Part shown: one piece after another, positions 39,195 to 52,900 of the stretch
Layout: the number at the start of each line of letters is the position of its first letter
Position numbering within the stretch: position 1 is the first letter of the stretch
Source of the DNA: Amyelois transitella
Lineage: Eukaryota > Arthropoda > Insecta > Lepidoptera > Pyralidae
Length of the DNA: 64,000 nt
Assembly: GCF_032362555.1 (NCBI RefSeq)
Contig: NC_083526.1
Span: 5,476,001-5,540,000 of the forward strand
Direction of reading: 5' to 3'
Notes under the pieces: model-generated
What the model was told of the DNA's origin: nothing
The model's input: only the letters and a program-made list of their open reading frames with translations
The model's database searches: none
Made by a program: the position numbers and the translations under genes

Positions 39195-39405
39195 AATGAT
39201 TGATCAGCCTTTCAGCTGTCGGAAAGCGGCCGTTGGATTTCCGCAGTCAGCGCCCAAGGTAACAATTCGAAGGGATTCCCTTGGCTTGAATGAACTTCCG
39301 ATTATTACGGAGCCTTCAACCGATAAAAAAGCTTTTGTTACCCGACTACGACAGAAGAGGTGTTGTGTTTGTTGTAATACCAAACGAAAAAAGTTAGATC
39401 ATACT
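39195..39405 (+). pseudogene. Possible transposase C-terminal fragment (piggyBac-like zinc ribbon)
   Basis: An open stretch ends with TRLRQKRCCVCCNTKRKK, a Cys-rich basic segment like the C-terminal zinc ribbon of piggyBac-type transposases. It lies between a Rep-A tail and a Helitron-like repeat in the ebony first intron. Only the CxxC part is suggestive; it is weak evidence. Confidence 0.3.
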
Positions 39406-42400
39406 AATCCATCTATACTTCATCACTACATAGTGTAAAACAAAGTCGCTATTTTAGTCTGTTTGTCTGTATGCTTAAATCTTGAAAATTATGCAACGGA
39501 TTTTGATGCGGTTTTTTGTAACATGTAGAGTGATTCATGAGGAAGGTTTTTATGTACAATAACATTTATAATTTTGCACCCGTGCGAAGCCGGTGCGGGT
39601 CGCTAGTATATTATAAAGCTGAAGAGCCGGGAACCACACGGTACATTTATTCTACTTTAGCATTATTTGATTGGAATCTTTTTTAAAATAGGACCACTCC
39701 ACACCCTACCCATGGACATCGCAAAAGCCGACTGGGTAAGACTATTAACTTGGTATTTTATTTGTAGGCGACGGGCTAGCAACCTGTCACTATTTGAATC
39801 TTTACATATACATACATACATATACATATGATCACGTCTTTATCACTTACGGGGTAGACAGAGCCAACAGTCTTGTAAAGACTAATAGGCCACGTTCAGC
39901 TGTTTGGCTTTAAGATAGAATTGAGATTCAAATAGTGACGGGTTGCTAGCCCATCGCCTAAAATAAGAATCCCAAGTTTATAAGCCTACCCCTTAGTCGC
40001 CTTTTACGACTTCCATGGGAAAGAGATGGAGTGGTCCTATTCTTCTTTCTATTGGTGCCGGGAACCACACGGCAATTGAATGTTGAATCTTAACTTCATC
40101 ATTAAGTCATACAGCTGAACGTGGCCTTTCAGTCTTTTCAGACTGTTGGTTCTGTCTACCCCGCAACTGATATAGATGTAGTTATATGTATGTATATCAT
40201 TCTACAGTTCTTCGAATCTAAAGTAACCTGGTCAAAACTAGGCCACATTGTGCCAGATCCTTGGGTATGTATGCGCCACTTAGTATTAAACGCACTTGCG
40301 TAGGCGCAGCCAACAACTTCCATCCGTTTGGCACACATGCTTCAGCCAATCTTTTGTTATTGCAATTTGATAATTAATACCATTAAATAGGGTTTATTCG
40401 TGAGGTTACTCCGAAAATATTGACCAAAGACATAGTAGATTGTAGCTCGATATCGAAAGTTCACAAATGTATCATGTCTGCTATCATAACGATACAGATA
40501 TAATTGTATTGTCTGTAATTTTGAGCTATGTCTATTAAATTTAATCTACTTTAAATGTTAAAACATCCTGTAGTATCTTCTTACTTATTTTTTTTTACCG
40601 GAAATCTGCTGTGTAAAAGTAAATATACTCATACAGACTTTAGCAGGTGAGTGTGTACATACATACACTCGCGGGGTCTATCCAGATCTATGTCAGTGGT
40701 ATTGACCTTACTTATTTGTACCAAGGCCAATGCAGCGGGCTGTAGTTTGGCGGTCAGTCCCCTCGTTGCATAATCGTAAACAATGATAATGGGATTTTCC
40801 GCGCTATAAGAACCGCAAAAAATATTTGGTTATTTATTGATAACTATTTAGAAAAGACTACTCAATATCTTTTCCTTGGATGTCGTAAAAGACGACTAAG
40901 GGATAGATTTATAAACTTGGGATTCCTCTTGTAGATGGTGTGCTAGCAACTTGTTACTATTTGAATCTCAATTCCATAACTAAATCACATAGCTGAACGT
41001 GGCATTCCAGTCCGTTCAAGACTGTTGGCTCTGTCAAATAGACGTGATTATATGTATGTATGTTATGTTATTGATTGACTTCTTTCACGCCAACTTATGA
41101 TCACAGATTCTTCTTCTAACTATACTGCCCTGCGTCGATTTTGAAGGCTGATTGAGTATTAGAATTAGGATTCCATCTCAAATGGACAGCCTTGATTTGT
41201 AAGGCTAATCACATCTTTTCTTTCCCTCCCGATCAGAAACTCGTAAGTAGCGAAACGTCTAATGAGCAATCTGCCTATCTATTAGCTAATCACCCGTGTA
41301 CTAAACGTCTAACAATCAAGAGGAGAGAGAGAGAGAGACATATAAAGGAAATCGCGGGTAAAAACAAAGGTTACCCGAATCGCAAGTAATAAGCTTTTGT
41401 TTTGTTTTATTGAAATCAATATTTTTTTCAGGTATAAGTGTAAGGTAGAGTTAAAATAAAAATGCCCAAGTTAAAGATTCATCTTTTATCTAGCGACAAT
41501 GAAGGTCTCAAATCATCTTGGCTCAATAAAAAAAGTGTTTAACAATAATAGCTATTATTACGTGTCGTGTAAGGCTAATTTCGCTTGACAATAGGTTTGC
41601 TTGACCCAAATTAGTGCAGTCAAAACCTTGCGTACGCCATCCACTCACTTCCGAACTATCAAGGAGAACTTCGCGGATTTCTTGTAAACATTTTTCAGAT
41701 TAAAACAGCGTCAGTGGTCGACTCGGTAATGTGCCCGCTTTAAATGCGTTATGCGCAGAAAGGCCCAGGTTCGAATCCCACGTCAGCCATGTACCAATAA
41801 ATATTTTTAAAAATTATGCACATTCGTTTCACATTGTTTAAAACACTTTAACATATCACGTGAAGAGGTTACGGGGTAGACAGAGCCAATAGTCCAAAAC
41901 TCAAAGGTGTGATTAGATTGGAGAGTTATGTCAGGTTAACTGTAGATAGGTTAGTAGCCCTTTTAAGACTGTTGGCTCTGTCTATAACTTAAGGGAAAAT
42001 AACGTGATTATTAAATATGAATATAGTAACAGGTCACTGCCGATCGTTTTATGAGAAGAATCACAAACTAGGATCCCAAGAAATACCTATACTTTTAATT
42101 GGGACTTTTTATCGAAGTTAATCAATGAATCGATTTGATTCAATTAAAAAAACTGTAACAAACGAATATTTCATTACGCATAAAACAATATTTAGGCACT
42201 TGTAACAAAACACTTAGATAATTGAATACTTACTTAAGTATAAAATAATAAATTCTGTTAATGGTTATTGGTTTTAATAAATTTTTCCATTTTATTTTAA
42301 TATACATACAGTTGAACGTGGCCTTTCAGTCTTCGCGACACTGTCTACCCCGTAAGGGATAAAGACGTGATTATATGAATGTAATTTTGAAACCAGATAA

Positions 42401-45391
42401 TTTTTATATGTTTGCGATTTTCTAAAGTTACATAATGCATGCATTAAATCCACATGTTACAGATATAAACCATGTCTAAGCCTCAATTAATTTGTAAACA
42501 AATTTAAATGTGTCAATCAAATTAAAGTATTAAGTAATTATAAAATAAACAGCATTTTAGTTTGATACAGATTTTGTAATTAGCTTTATATCTTGATGAC
42601 CTCATATCTCTAAGATTAGCAAATTGTAGGAACTGTTCAGAACAGTTTTTTTTAGTTAATTCAGGAAGTTCATTAGAGACAGTAAGGTAATTGTGCATAA
42701 AATTGTGAGTTGACTTCCGTTTTCATGGAATGTTTTGATCGTTCTTGACAAGTAATTATCAATTTATTTGACAGTCGCTTAAGTACCTAGTTATTCACGA
42801 GATCAATAGTCTCGCGACCATAAAAATCAAATCTGAATGTAGGACTAAATTTTCTAATACCTATGACCCTCACAATAAGACCTAAGAATCACTACATAGT
42901 AACTGTTAGAAGACGATAAAGCACTCTAAAAAGTAAAACTTAGATATGGAAAAAAACTGGGGATGCTCTTGGGATAAAGTGAAACTGCACTTTGGTTTAA
43001 CTTTAAATATGCACTGTAATAAACCGCTGAATTTATTGATACAATAATGTTTAAACAATTTGATTTCTACTTAATATTACTTTGTAAAAAGGATTCAAAT
43101 GCACATTTAAAATTTCCTTTTTCTTTTTTTGTAACTGGCCAGTTATGACACATTCTGAACAAAACAGAAAAGAGGTTGCACAATACAAATTATATTAAAC
43201 AGTAACAATAAAATGAAGCTTGAATTCACGCTATCTGTCTATTTGCATGCCGAAATCTTTTAAACTTTCCAACGCTTTTTCCAAATTTATCGGGGATGGT
43301 CGCGAGACTGATATAATTTTTATCTCGGTCGGATTATTTACTTACTTAAAAGGTTTACATTTGAATCGTTTATAATAAAAAAAATCTTTAATGTCAACAG
43401 CCTGTTCTTGAAAGGCCTTTTGTTCTTTTTTTCGATTTGTCTAAGTATTTGATAGACCATAACGCGAATCTATTTATGGATGCAAAAAAAAAAAAACAAC
43501 TCAGGCCTGAACTGGAAGGGGCAAAGGACTGAATTTATTTAGACGATACACATAATAAACTTATATAATAAATAACAGAAATCGCAATAGTTATTAGTCA
43601 GATGTGTATTATCACGCGTTTTTCCGGAGAAAACAGAAACATATTAACATATTTTCATTAAACAACATATCATTCCTTGTTACTTTTTAATTTTATATCA
43701 TGTTAGTGGTGTACGATTGTTTGTAAGAAAAATGACATTTACTATTGTAATTCCTTCTTTTCTATCATCTCTCATTTTTGTTCACCTCAAAGTTAAAAGG
43801 CGAAGGTTATATCTACATGATACTTTCATACATACCTACATATAATCACGTCTATATCCCTTGTGGGGTAGACAGAGCCAACAGTCTTGAAAAGACTGGT
43901 AGGTCACGTTCAGCTGTTTGGCTTAATAATGGAATTGGGATTCGAATAGTAACAGGTAGCTAGCCCATCGCCTAAAAGAAGAATCCCGACTTTATAAGTT
44001 TAAAATCCATGAGATTGAATGGTCCAATTCCTTTTTTATTGGTGCCGAGAACCACACGGTTAACATGATTATAATGTTGTATCATTAGAATATAATGTTA
44101 ATGGTAATGCTTATAATGTTGTATTATATTTGATTTTATCTATTTGATTTTATTGAAAATTTGTATATGGATCTTTGTTGTCTGAAATAAATGAAATTTA
44201 TTTAATTTATTTATTGGAATCGATCGATAGAATGATCAGTGCATATCGTTCCCAACAAATCCTCTTAAGCAAAACCAACCGTTGCGAATCGTCAATGGTT
44301 AATTGGTGACTGTGACCACGGTCAATGGTAAGCGGTTACATAAACCTGCGACTAAAAACACTGAGGTCATTTGATGGCTTGATTGACGCACTATTGATGC
44401 GTGATACGATTGTTTTAGATCGATTTTTATCTATTTACTAGCTGTCCCGGGAAACATTGTTTTGCCATATAAATAATTTCTAAGGTTAATAAAAAAAGTT
44501 GTTAAGGGTGAACAACTCTTATTACTAAGGGGTATGAAAAATTGATGTATAGCCGATTCTCATACCTAGTCAATATGCTCACAAAATTTTCATGAGAATC
44601 GGTCAAGCCGTTTCGGAGGAGTACAGGAACGAACACCTTTCAAAAACACAAGTAGGTAGTTCTTGAGAATAATTAAGAACTAAATTGTGTTATCGGAAAA
44701 ATGTGTGTGAAACGTATTTGCTTACAGTACATTCCCCGATAGTAATTCAAAAAGATCAAATAAAAAAGTTCAGTTCTGACACAATACCAATTTGAATACC
44801 GGTTAACCTACACCACGTTTTCCATCTCATAAGCTAAAGGAACAAGGTCATAGAAAAATTATTAAAACTTATTAAAAAAATTAAGGACGTCCTGGTAAAG
44901 TCAAAAGTACCCGAAACCGCCGAGCTTGCATGTAGAGAGTTATGAATGTGGAGGAAGAGAAGGAAGTATGCAGAGATCGTGGCAAGTGGAAAGAGGTAGA
45001 CTCTGCCTACCCCTCCGGGAAAGAGGCGTGATTTTATGTATGTATGTATCTTTATACATACATACATGAAATCACGCCTTTTCTGTATCTTTATACATAC
45101 ATACATAAAATCACGCCTCTTCAGAAGGAAGTATGCAGAGATCGTGGCAAGTGTAAAGACGTAGTCTCTGCCTACCCCTCCAAGAAAGAGGCGTGATTGT
45201 ATGTCGTATGTATTCTAAAAATAGATTGAGTAACATTGACCTAGCATCGGGCGCACGTCCCTTCAGACCTTGACGAGGGTTGTTGGTCCATGAACCTGGT
45301 GAAACCAGTTTCGCTAAACTTATCTAGAGTTCTTCATGCTCAAATAAACTTCGAACCAGAATATTATATAAATATATTTGTACTATGTAAA

Positions 45392-45675
45392 AAGTGCCGT
45401 GTGGTTCCCGGCACCAATACAAAAAATAGGACCACTCCATCGCTTTCCCATGGATGTCGTAAGAGCGACTAAGGGATAGGCTTAAAAACTTGGGATTCTC
45501 TTTAGGGCGATGGGCTAGCAACCTGTCACTATTTGAATCTTAATTCTATCACTATATTTGGCTTAGTGATAGAATTGAGATTCAAATAGCTGAACGTGGC
45601 CATTCAGTCTTTTCAAGACTGTTGGCTCTGTCTACCCCGCAAGGGATATAGACGTGACCATATGTATGTATGTAA
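45392..45675 (+). repeat. Rearranged Rep-A copy with internal palindrome
   Basis: Inside this copy the segment 45529-45557 is repeated in inverted orientation up to 45587, giving a near-perfect stem (GAATCTTAATTCTATCACTA against TAGTGATAGAATTGAGATTC) with a short loop. It is followed by C12-T-C7 at 45680-45699. Confidence 0.85.
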
Positions 45676-48600
45676 AGATCCCCCCCCCCCCTCCCCCCCT
45701 TAGTCGAAAAATATCTCTTTCGCACAATGTCGCGCCAAGAGTTCGAATAAAATTTGACTGTCAAATCAAAAGCATGTTTATTAAAATATGTATAAGTATT
45801 ATTAATATTCTATAATATATTATATAAAAATACTATAAATATATATTGTGTTATTCAAATCTTGTTTTAACAAAAATCAATTCTGGTGTTTACAATGATT
45901 TACATAACAAACTAAACAGTTAAATACATACTTATCAAAACAAACCATTATAACCATCAAACCACTTATGAAACATTATTATGTACTCGTATGTAATAAT
46001 CATGTGTATTTTACGTGACACACAATCTGAAGAAACACTACGTGTAGGTGAATATAAATAACGGGGTCTACCCGGTTCATTCATTATTCAGTCAGTCAAA
46101 CAATGAGTCAGTCATTTTTTCCTGTCTACCAAACCCAGTTAAGATGAGGAAAAACCCGACTGACTATAAGAAATGAACAAATTATTAACTGTAAATATTG
46201 TGATAAGTATATGTTTCCTTGTCTATGACATATTTATGGTATATGTTAATGACCAAATAAAAACAAAAATTTGGAATTATTTAAACGTATTGACAATGAT
46301 TTCATTAACATTTTAAATTTAAAAGTTTGAATCGAACCTTTATCATCATACCTTTGTGGCGCAGCGATAGAACGCTTGTCTGTGATACAGAAGGTCCCGA
46401 GTTCGAATCAAGGCCAGGGCATGATAAAATTCTTTTTTTTTCTGATTTGCCTTAGTCTTGGATGTTTATAAGTATTTTAAATTTAATTTAGTATCGCTGA
46501 ATAAGTATCTCTTATCAAAAGTCTAGAACTTACTTCGAGACTTACTCAATCTGTGTAATGTGTCCCGTATTATTATGTCTGTGTATAAAAATAAAAGGTA
46601 TGTAACCTGCATACATTTAGGTATCTTATAGTATCCATTTTATTAAAAACATTCATAAATTATCCTCATATAATAGTCCAAAATTTCTATTATAAAAAGT
46701 CAAATTAACATATTGTTATTCATCATAATTTATGAAGGGCGAGCATAATAATAATTCAGATTTCTTTGAGGGCGAGAAAGACTTAGTCGTTATTTCAGAT
46801 TTTCTACATATAAGAGCTTTAAATAACCTTCCATCACACGTTCCATAGCGAAAGATATTCCGTATGTGGTGATTGAAGTAAAAAAAATCCGCTGTTTAAT
46901 GCATATAATGACGAAAATGATAATTCTAATCGTCTTTTCTCTAAAACTTGGCGTAAGACCCTGTTACATCCTCACATGTCTACAGAGGAGCCCAGGATGT
47001 GTCTTCTGACCTATCCTTTTAATCATTCTGTCAGCATTTCCTCCCGGTAAGAAATATGGATGGAAATTATGCAATAGTCCAGTATATATTGGTTCAGTCT
47101 AGATTGCACCTACGCCCGCATGCAGAAGTGCAAATTGGCCACTTAAATTGGCCCTAATTTCCCGCTGTAGACGCCTGCTACAAATAGTCAGTTTGTAGAC
47201 AAAATAGCATAAGGTTATAGACTATATGAATTGTGCTTTTAGGTGATAAACTAGTAATTTAACACTATATGTACCTACTTGAATTTCAAAAGTTCTACGG
47301 AGAATAAATTATATGTATATGTCTACCTTAAACCCGCTGGACCACCTGAAAATTAGTTTTACGAAGTTCTTATAATCATTTAAGTGTACTATGCATGACT
47401 GAACAATTTATTTATTATGCATTATATCAAATAATATTTTAAAAGAAATTTTTAAAAAATGAGAATCGAAATTTAATGTGTAAGTTTCTTTTAATTAGTC
47501 CGTCCAGAGAATACACCTCCGTACATCGATTGTGTTTACACTTTTTAAGTAAAATAAATAAACCTTTTTCAATTAAAATTTATTCATTTCATAAATATAA
47601 TCACGTCTATATACCTTACGGGGTACAAAAAGCCATCAGCCTTGAAACACTGATAGTCCATGTTCAACTGTTAGGCTTTATAATAGAATTGAGATTCAAA
47701 TACAGTTTTCTAACCCAACGCCTAAAAAAAGAATCCCAAGTTCATAAGGCTATCCCGTAATAAAAACATTTACTTATATATTAAGTAAGTTTTTTCACCT
47801 CTCCTTATCTCCTTTATAATTATGTCAACATGATTCTACATACGGAAGTTACAGTGACTTGTTGTATTAAATAATTCCGCTGTACTCGTTAATGTTAACT
47901 CCATCAATGGCTTCTTCTACATACATACATATACATGTCACGTCTATATCCCTTGCGGGGTTGACAGAGCCAACAGTTTTGAAAAGACTGAATGGCCACG
48001 TTCAGCTATTTAATAGAATTGAGATTCAAATAGTGACAGGTTGCTAGCCTAAAAAAGAACCCCAAGTTTATAAACCTCCCTTAGTCGCCTTTTACGACAT
48101 CCACAGGAAAGAGATGGAGTGGTCCTTTTTTATATTGATGCCGGGATCAGGATCAGACGTGATTATATTTTATGTTATACTTTTTCCTCGCCGTAAGAGC
48201 ATAAGTTAGACTCAGACTGCACATATCTCAGAAAAAAGTCATTGTATTTTATCGAAAGCGATTATAAAAGAACAGAATATAGAAATTTTACTCAATTAAA
48301 ATAATTATACCTAAGATTTCTAATCTAATCGGCCAATCAATATAAAGTGGGAACGCTTGCGAAATAATAATAAAATGCCTTGGTACCTGATTGCCTGTAA
48401 TTTAACTTCAATCTACATTCAATTCTAACACAGAGCGAGGAATACCTAGCGGCCGGGCGTTCTGAACTCTGTGTTTTGGAGTAATGTGAAAATAGAAATG
48501 GCGGTCACGTACTTATATTTTTTTTAAATAAGGTATAGACAAATCACGTAATTGATTCATATGGACACAAAGCACTTCTTTTTTCTTAAGTTCTAGAAAT

Positions 48601-49707
48601 AGACGTATCTCAAATGCATAAAAATTGTACCTTCATTTCCACTTTTGCTATGAAAACAGGTTATTATTTTTTTTGTAATCGACGATGGAAATTAGCGTCA
48701 CCATATTGCTTTAGGTTTCCCTGAAAAGTAAGCGGGGGTCACACGGGAGACGCTTCGTGTACAAATCTGACTTATCGACTCCAGGATCGTGGCCACAAGT
48801 GAACCCTGGGCTCGTCTCTGGAGAGGTAAAGATGCAACCGAGACTAACACGAAATATAATGAATGATGTCAATATTGAAAATGAAATGATTTATTTCAAA
48901 TAACCTTTCTTTTAAATTTATTTTTCGTTCAACACTTTAGCATGCTTTAAGTGTTGCATCAATATAAAATGCCGATTTTTTTTGTAAGTAGATTAAAAAC
49001 TTCCTCAATTTTTTGTATTGTAATTATTTATTTACTCTACACAAATTTTCGCTTAAAATTGCCTAGTTAAAAATAAAAATTCTTACACTTGCATATGCAA
49101 TAATACTCTATGACAAAAAATAACCTGATCTTGAACTTTGAAGTTGGCCTTGGAAAAGTTTCATGTATATAAATAAATCCGATAGAGATACAAAGTTATT
49201 TAATATTATTGATATTCAAAACACTTTGACATTTAACTAAGGTAAATAAATATACTTAGGTAATATTAACGTTATTATTTGCCTTAAAAATTAATAGGTA
49301 CTTTTTTGGAATAAAAATTTAAACATTTTGTTTTATATTAATGTTAGGAGGCCTTTTAAACGCTAGGCAAATTTTCAATTTGTTTTTATAACCTCGGCGT
49401 TGTTAAAATAAATGTACTAAAATACGGTTTTAAATCCATTTATTATCGATTTATGCAACAAGTAATATTGCAATCATAATATTAAGATAAATACAGTTAT
49501 TAATGTACCGACCTTTATCTACTATATTTATTGTAATTATTATAGACAGGCATTATTAAAAACTTCTACTGCACCACAGACTTAGTATTTACTGGCGTAC
49601 ATAGTCTATGTAACTAACTGCATGTAGTACAAGTGTGAAGGGAATTATAAATACGATTTGTTTTTTTTTACAATTTTATGTATGAAAATTAAAAAAAAAA
49701 TACTCAC

Positions 49708-49875
49708 GATTTCCAGAAAAGAAAACTACACCACAAAATCACAATGCACTTTCAAATTCAGAACGTTCACCGTTTGTAACTTTTCGCGCGCAATACGCAT
49801 TCGAAATACGAAGTCCAGTCTCAATATATTTTTAAAGGCAAATGCATCGCACTACCAACGGCTTGCCGGCCAACT
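49708..49875 (-). other. ebony: Predicted non-coding first exon of ebony
   Basis: Minus-strand segment from an initiator-like CCAGTT (A at 49875) to a strong donor GAAATC/GTGAGT (49708/49707). It is less AT-rich than its surroundings. It holds two short uORFs: ATG 49847 (8 codons) and ATG 49800 (24 codons). The next good acceptor that leads to a start codon on this strand is that of the ebony coding exon at 30831. Assignment to ebony is by strand, position and the splice-site pair; a separate unknown gene is possible. Confidence 0.55.
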
Positions 49876-49898
49876 GGCAGTATAAACAGCTACTACCA

Positions 49899-49907
49899 TT
49901 ATATATA
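49899..49907 (-). promoter_or_regulatory. TATA box of the predicted distal ebony promoter
   Basis: TATATATAA on the minus strand; its first T (49907) is 32 nt upstream of the initiator A at 49875, the canonical TATA-to-start spacing. With the donor at the exon end this makes a coherent core promoter. Confidence 0.55.
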
Positions 49908-49909
49908 GT

Positions 49910-52900
49910 CCTTGCAAACCTAATTGTCTGTAGGTCCAAGCGTCCTAGAACGAACGTGCCTCTCGGCTCCCGGCATATAATTTGTTGCATAAATTCAGAT
50001 TAATTTTAAACATATTTTTTTTTCTTTTTTTTCTCCTAGATTATAATTAAATATTTATAATTTATTATGAATAATATTTGAATATTCCTCAACAAACTTA
50101 TTCTTAAGTCTGAAAAATTAAAAACAAAGGGTGAAATGGCATAGAGATGCAACTGTGAATACGCAAAGACAGAAATATGAAAATGATAATAAAATAATAC
50201 AAATTTAAAACATAGTTTAAAATTTTCTAACGGCTCGAAATGTGAGGCTCCGACCAGAAAATGAACTTTCAGGCATGATTCTCCTACTGAGACTAAGGCC
50301 CAATTTTTCCGATACATGCTTCACTTCAAGAAAGGTTTTTTAGGATTTTACGCCTGCGCCTTCATAGACATGTAGTAGTAAGTGTAGTGTAAGTTAGGTA
50401 TGTATGTATACCCTTACATATACATATCCCACTAATGGCCTATTCATCTGGGAATATAATATATTCCCAGATGAATAGGCCATTAGTGGGAGGCATATGA
50501 AAAGGTAACAATTTACCTTATGATAAATGTTAATTACCTTTAAACATAAAAAAAGAAATTTCGCTCTTGACAAAATTTGCCTGAGATACCAAGCTGACAG
50601 CAGTGGAACGATCAATGCATTCTTTTTTTTTGACTAAGTAAAAGTTTCCCTTATTCCTCTGTGACATCCGAAGGAAATAGGTACTAAATTAAAAATGACA
50701 AACCCGTGGGAGCAAGGCACGTTTAAAAAATTATATAGGTATGAACCGTCATAGGGTTTTCAAAGATAATATTTACCATGTACCCAAAGGTAAATACCAA
50801 ATGCGTGCACGGTATATTTTTAGCAAAATTCAAGCGTTTTTCACAAAGAACTTTAGCCTTGATTTTTATATCAAATAATTATCTGATTGTACGTTTGTTA
50901 GTTAAGAGTTCCGTGTACGGGGATTACAATCTGCACACATATGATACAATTATAGAAACTTTTTTTAGGTTCAACGTAGTTCGGATTTTTCCGTGCATAT
51001 GAATAGCTAAGTCGTATATTCAATAATGATAAAAAACGGGTTTTTCGGAAAGAACAGCTCAGGTTACAAATTACATTTTTCTTAAACGAAAAGAAAAATT
51101 ACATTTTTATTTTTGTTTTTGTAAAACTAATTTTGATTTATTTAGTTTAACTAAGAACTAATAAATTTTTTTAAGCATCATAAAAAGTACTTATTTTATT
51201 TATTTTAGAGATCCAAAGTTAAATGGCATAAACCTAAAGTTTGTCATGGGATAAAAATCATAAACTTTAACATCTATCTTGTCCCCTTGTCATTGTTGAA
51301 AAGCCCTTGGTCAGTAAACAGCCACGATCCGAAATGTGAAATACGATTTATTGCGATTAACAAAATGTCTTAAATCAAATGAGAGGTCATTCTATGATGT
51401 AGATATAATGACCTCTGTGACCCTGTTTACAGAGGTTCCAAATCCAGCTAAGATCGTGGTACTATGATCGTAGTATCTATTTATATTAGGTTTTCACACA
51501 TATCCAAAGGCAGAACGAAAAAAAATTGGCACAATCGCGAATTTCCCAAAGTGTGTTTCGAAAAAAAAAAACGTGTTACCTCATTACGCCTAAGCACGTG
51601 TAGAATCCTATGTTTACAATATTTGAATTATTGAATAACAACAAAAAATCCGACGACCAACAGACCTCTTACCAGTCGACCTTTAGAAACCGCGGTACCA
51701 TACAATATTGTCATAGTTTTACCACGGAATTATAAATAGTCGGTTTTGCATAATTATATTACACTAATATTAGTGCCGTGTGGTCGCCGGCACCAATACA
51801 AAAAATAATAGGACCACTCCATCTCTTTTCCATGAATGTCGTAAAAGGCGACTAGGAATAGGCTCACAAACTTGGGATTCTTTTTTAGGCGTTGGGTTAG
51901 CAACCTGTCACTATTTGAATCTCAATTCTATCATTGAGCCAAATAGCTGAACGAGGCCATTGTCTATCCCGCAAGGGATATAGACGAGACCATAAATATG
52001 TATATATGTATGTATGTACACTAATATTATGCTGACGTAGCGTGACGACATGTTGAATTTGGTATTTTTGAAAATACATAATTATTAACACGTAGTCTGT
52101 AATTTAGGCCTTCTTTGTGCTTTTGTGGTAAAAAGGGGTTTTCCCACAAGAATTCCTAAAAGCAAAACTTAGTATTTATAAATAATACAGGTATTAAACG
52201 CGCACGTAACGTACTTTAATTTTATATCGGACGTTACATATATTGTTACATAATATATACTTCTTTCTTGAAATCGGTTTAGATTTCTAAAACCTCTTTA
52301 TTGTAACCAACACAGTAATAAAAACTACATCAAAATCGGTCCAGTGAAACGCGAGGTACATACATACATACACATATATGCATACATATAGCATTTTTTT
52401 AAAGCGGTTAAAAATTCTTTCCATTAGACCAGCATACTCGTAGAAGCTTACACTATATGGATGTTCTGAGTCTTAGTCATATTTAACGGCATCCACGGGA
52501 AAAAGATGCTGTAGTCCTAGGCGTCTTAGTTATTGTTGACAGTTTGTCTCATACATACACACCTACTTACATATGTAAAAATATTTTCTACGAAATCATA
52601 AACAAGAAAACGGCTAAAAATATCTTTGTGAATCACAAGGCTTTAATTAACTAGGTATTTACCGGAGTGACTAAAAACCTAATGCTCAAAATGACCTCCG
52701 AACATTAGATTTGTTTGTAACCTAACAATATAAATAAAGTTGTACCGTTAGCTTTCATATTTATTATTAGTTGAAGGATAAAATCCTAACGTTTAAAACA
52801 ACAAATAATCGTTTAATCTGCACCCTTTCACCTCGTGTGTTTTGTTGCATCACTCAAAAAATCTTATATATAAAATTCTCGTGTCACAATGTTCGTTCCC

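Larger units (their letters stand above)
30834..49707 (-). other. Predicted first intron of ebony (about 18.9 kb)
   Basis: Lies between a predicted non-coding first exon (donor at 49708/49707) and the acceptor at 30833-30832 (TTCCAG), five bases before the ATG. No real coding exon was found in it. It holds at least fifteen Rep-A copies, Rep-B fragments (31855-31905, 33350-33560, 46345-46580), a Rep-C head (41709-41800), Rep-D pieces (38210-38350, 44880-45212), Helitron-like pieces (39425-39607, 44450-44640), a LINE 3-prime end (37308-37540), and long AT-rich stretches without recognised repeats, for example 32150-32850, 42150-43750 and 48880-49650. The last are candidate cis-regulatory DNA by exclusion only. 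Confidence 0.5.

Noticed and set aside
45290..45472. Plus-strand ORF of 60 codons
   Set aside because: Its second half is the translated head of a Rep-A element, like many similar ORFs in the window.
49881..49887. Plus-strand TATAAAC as a promoter in the other direction
   Set aside because: No initiator or exon with a donor was found downstream on the plus strand.
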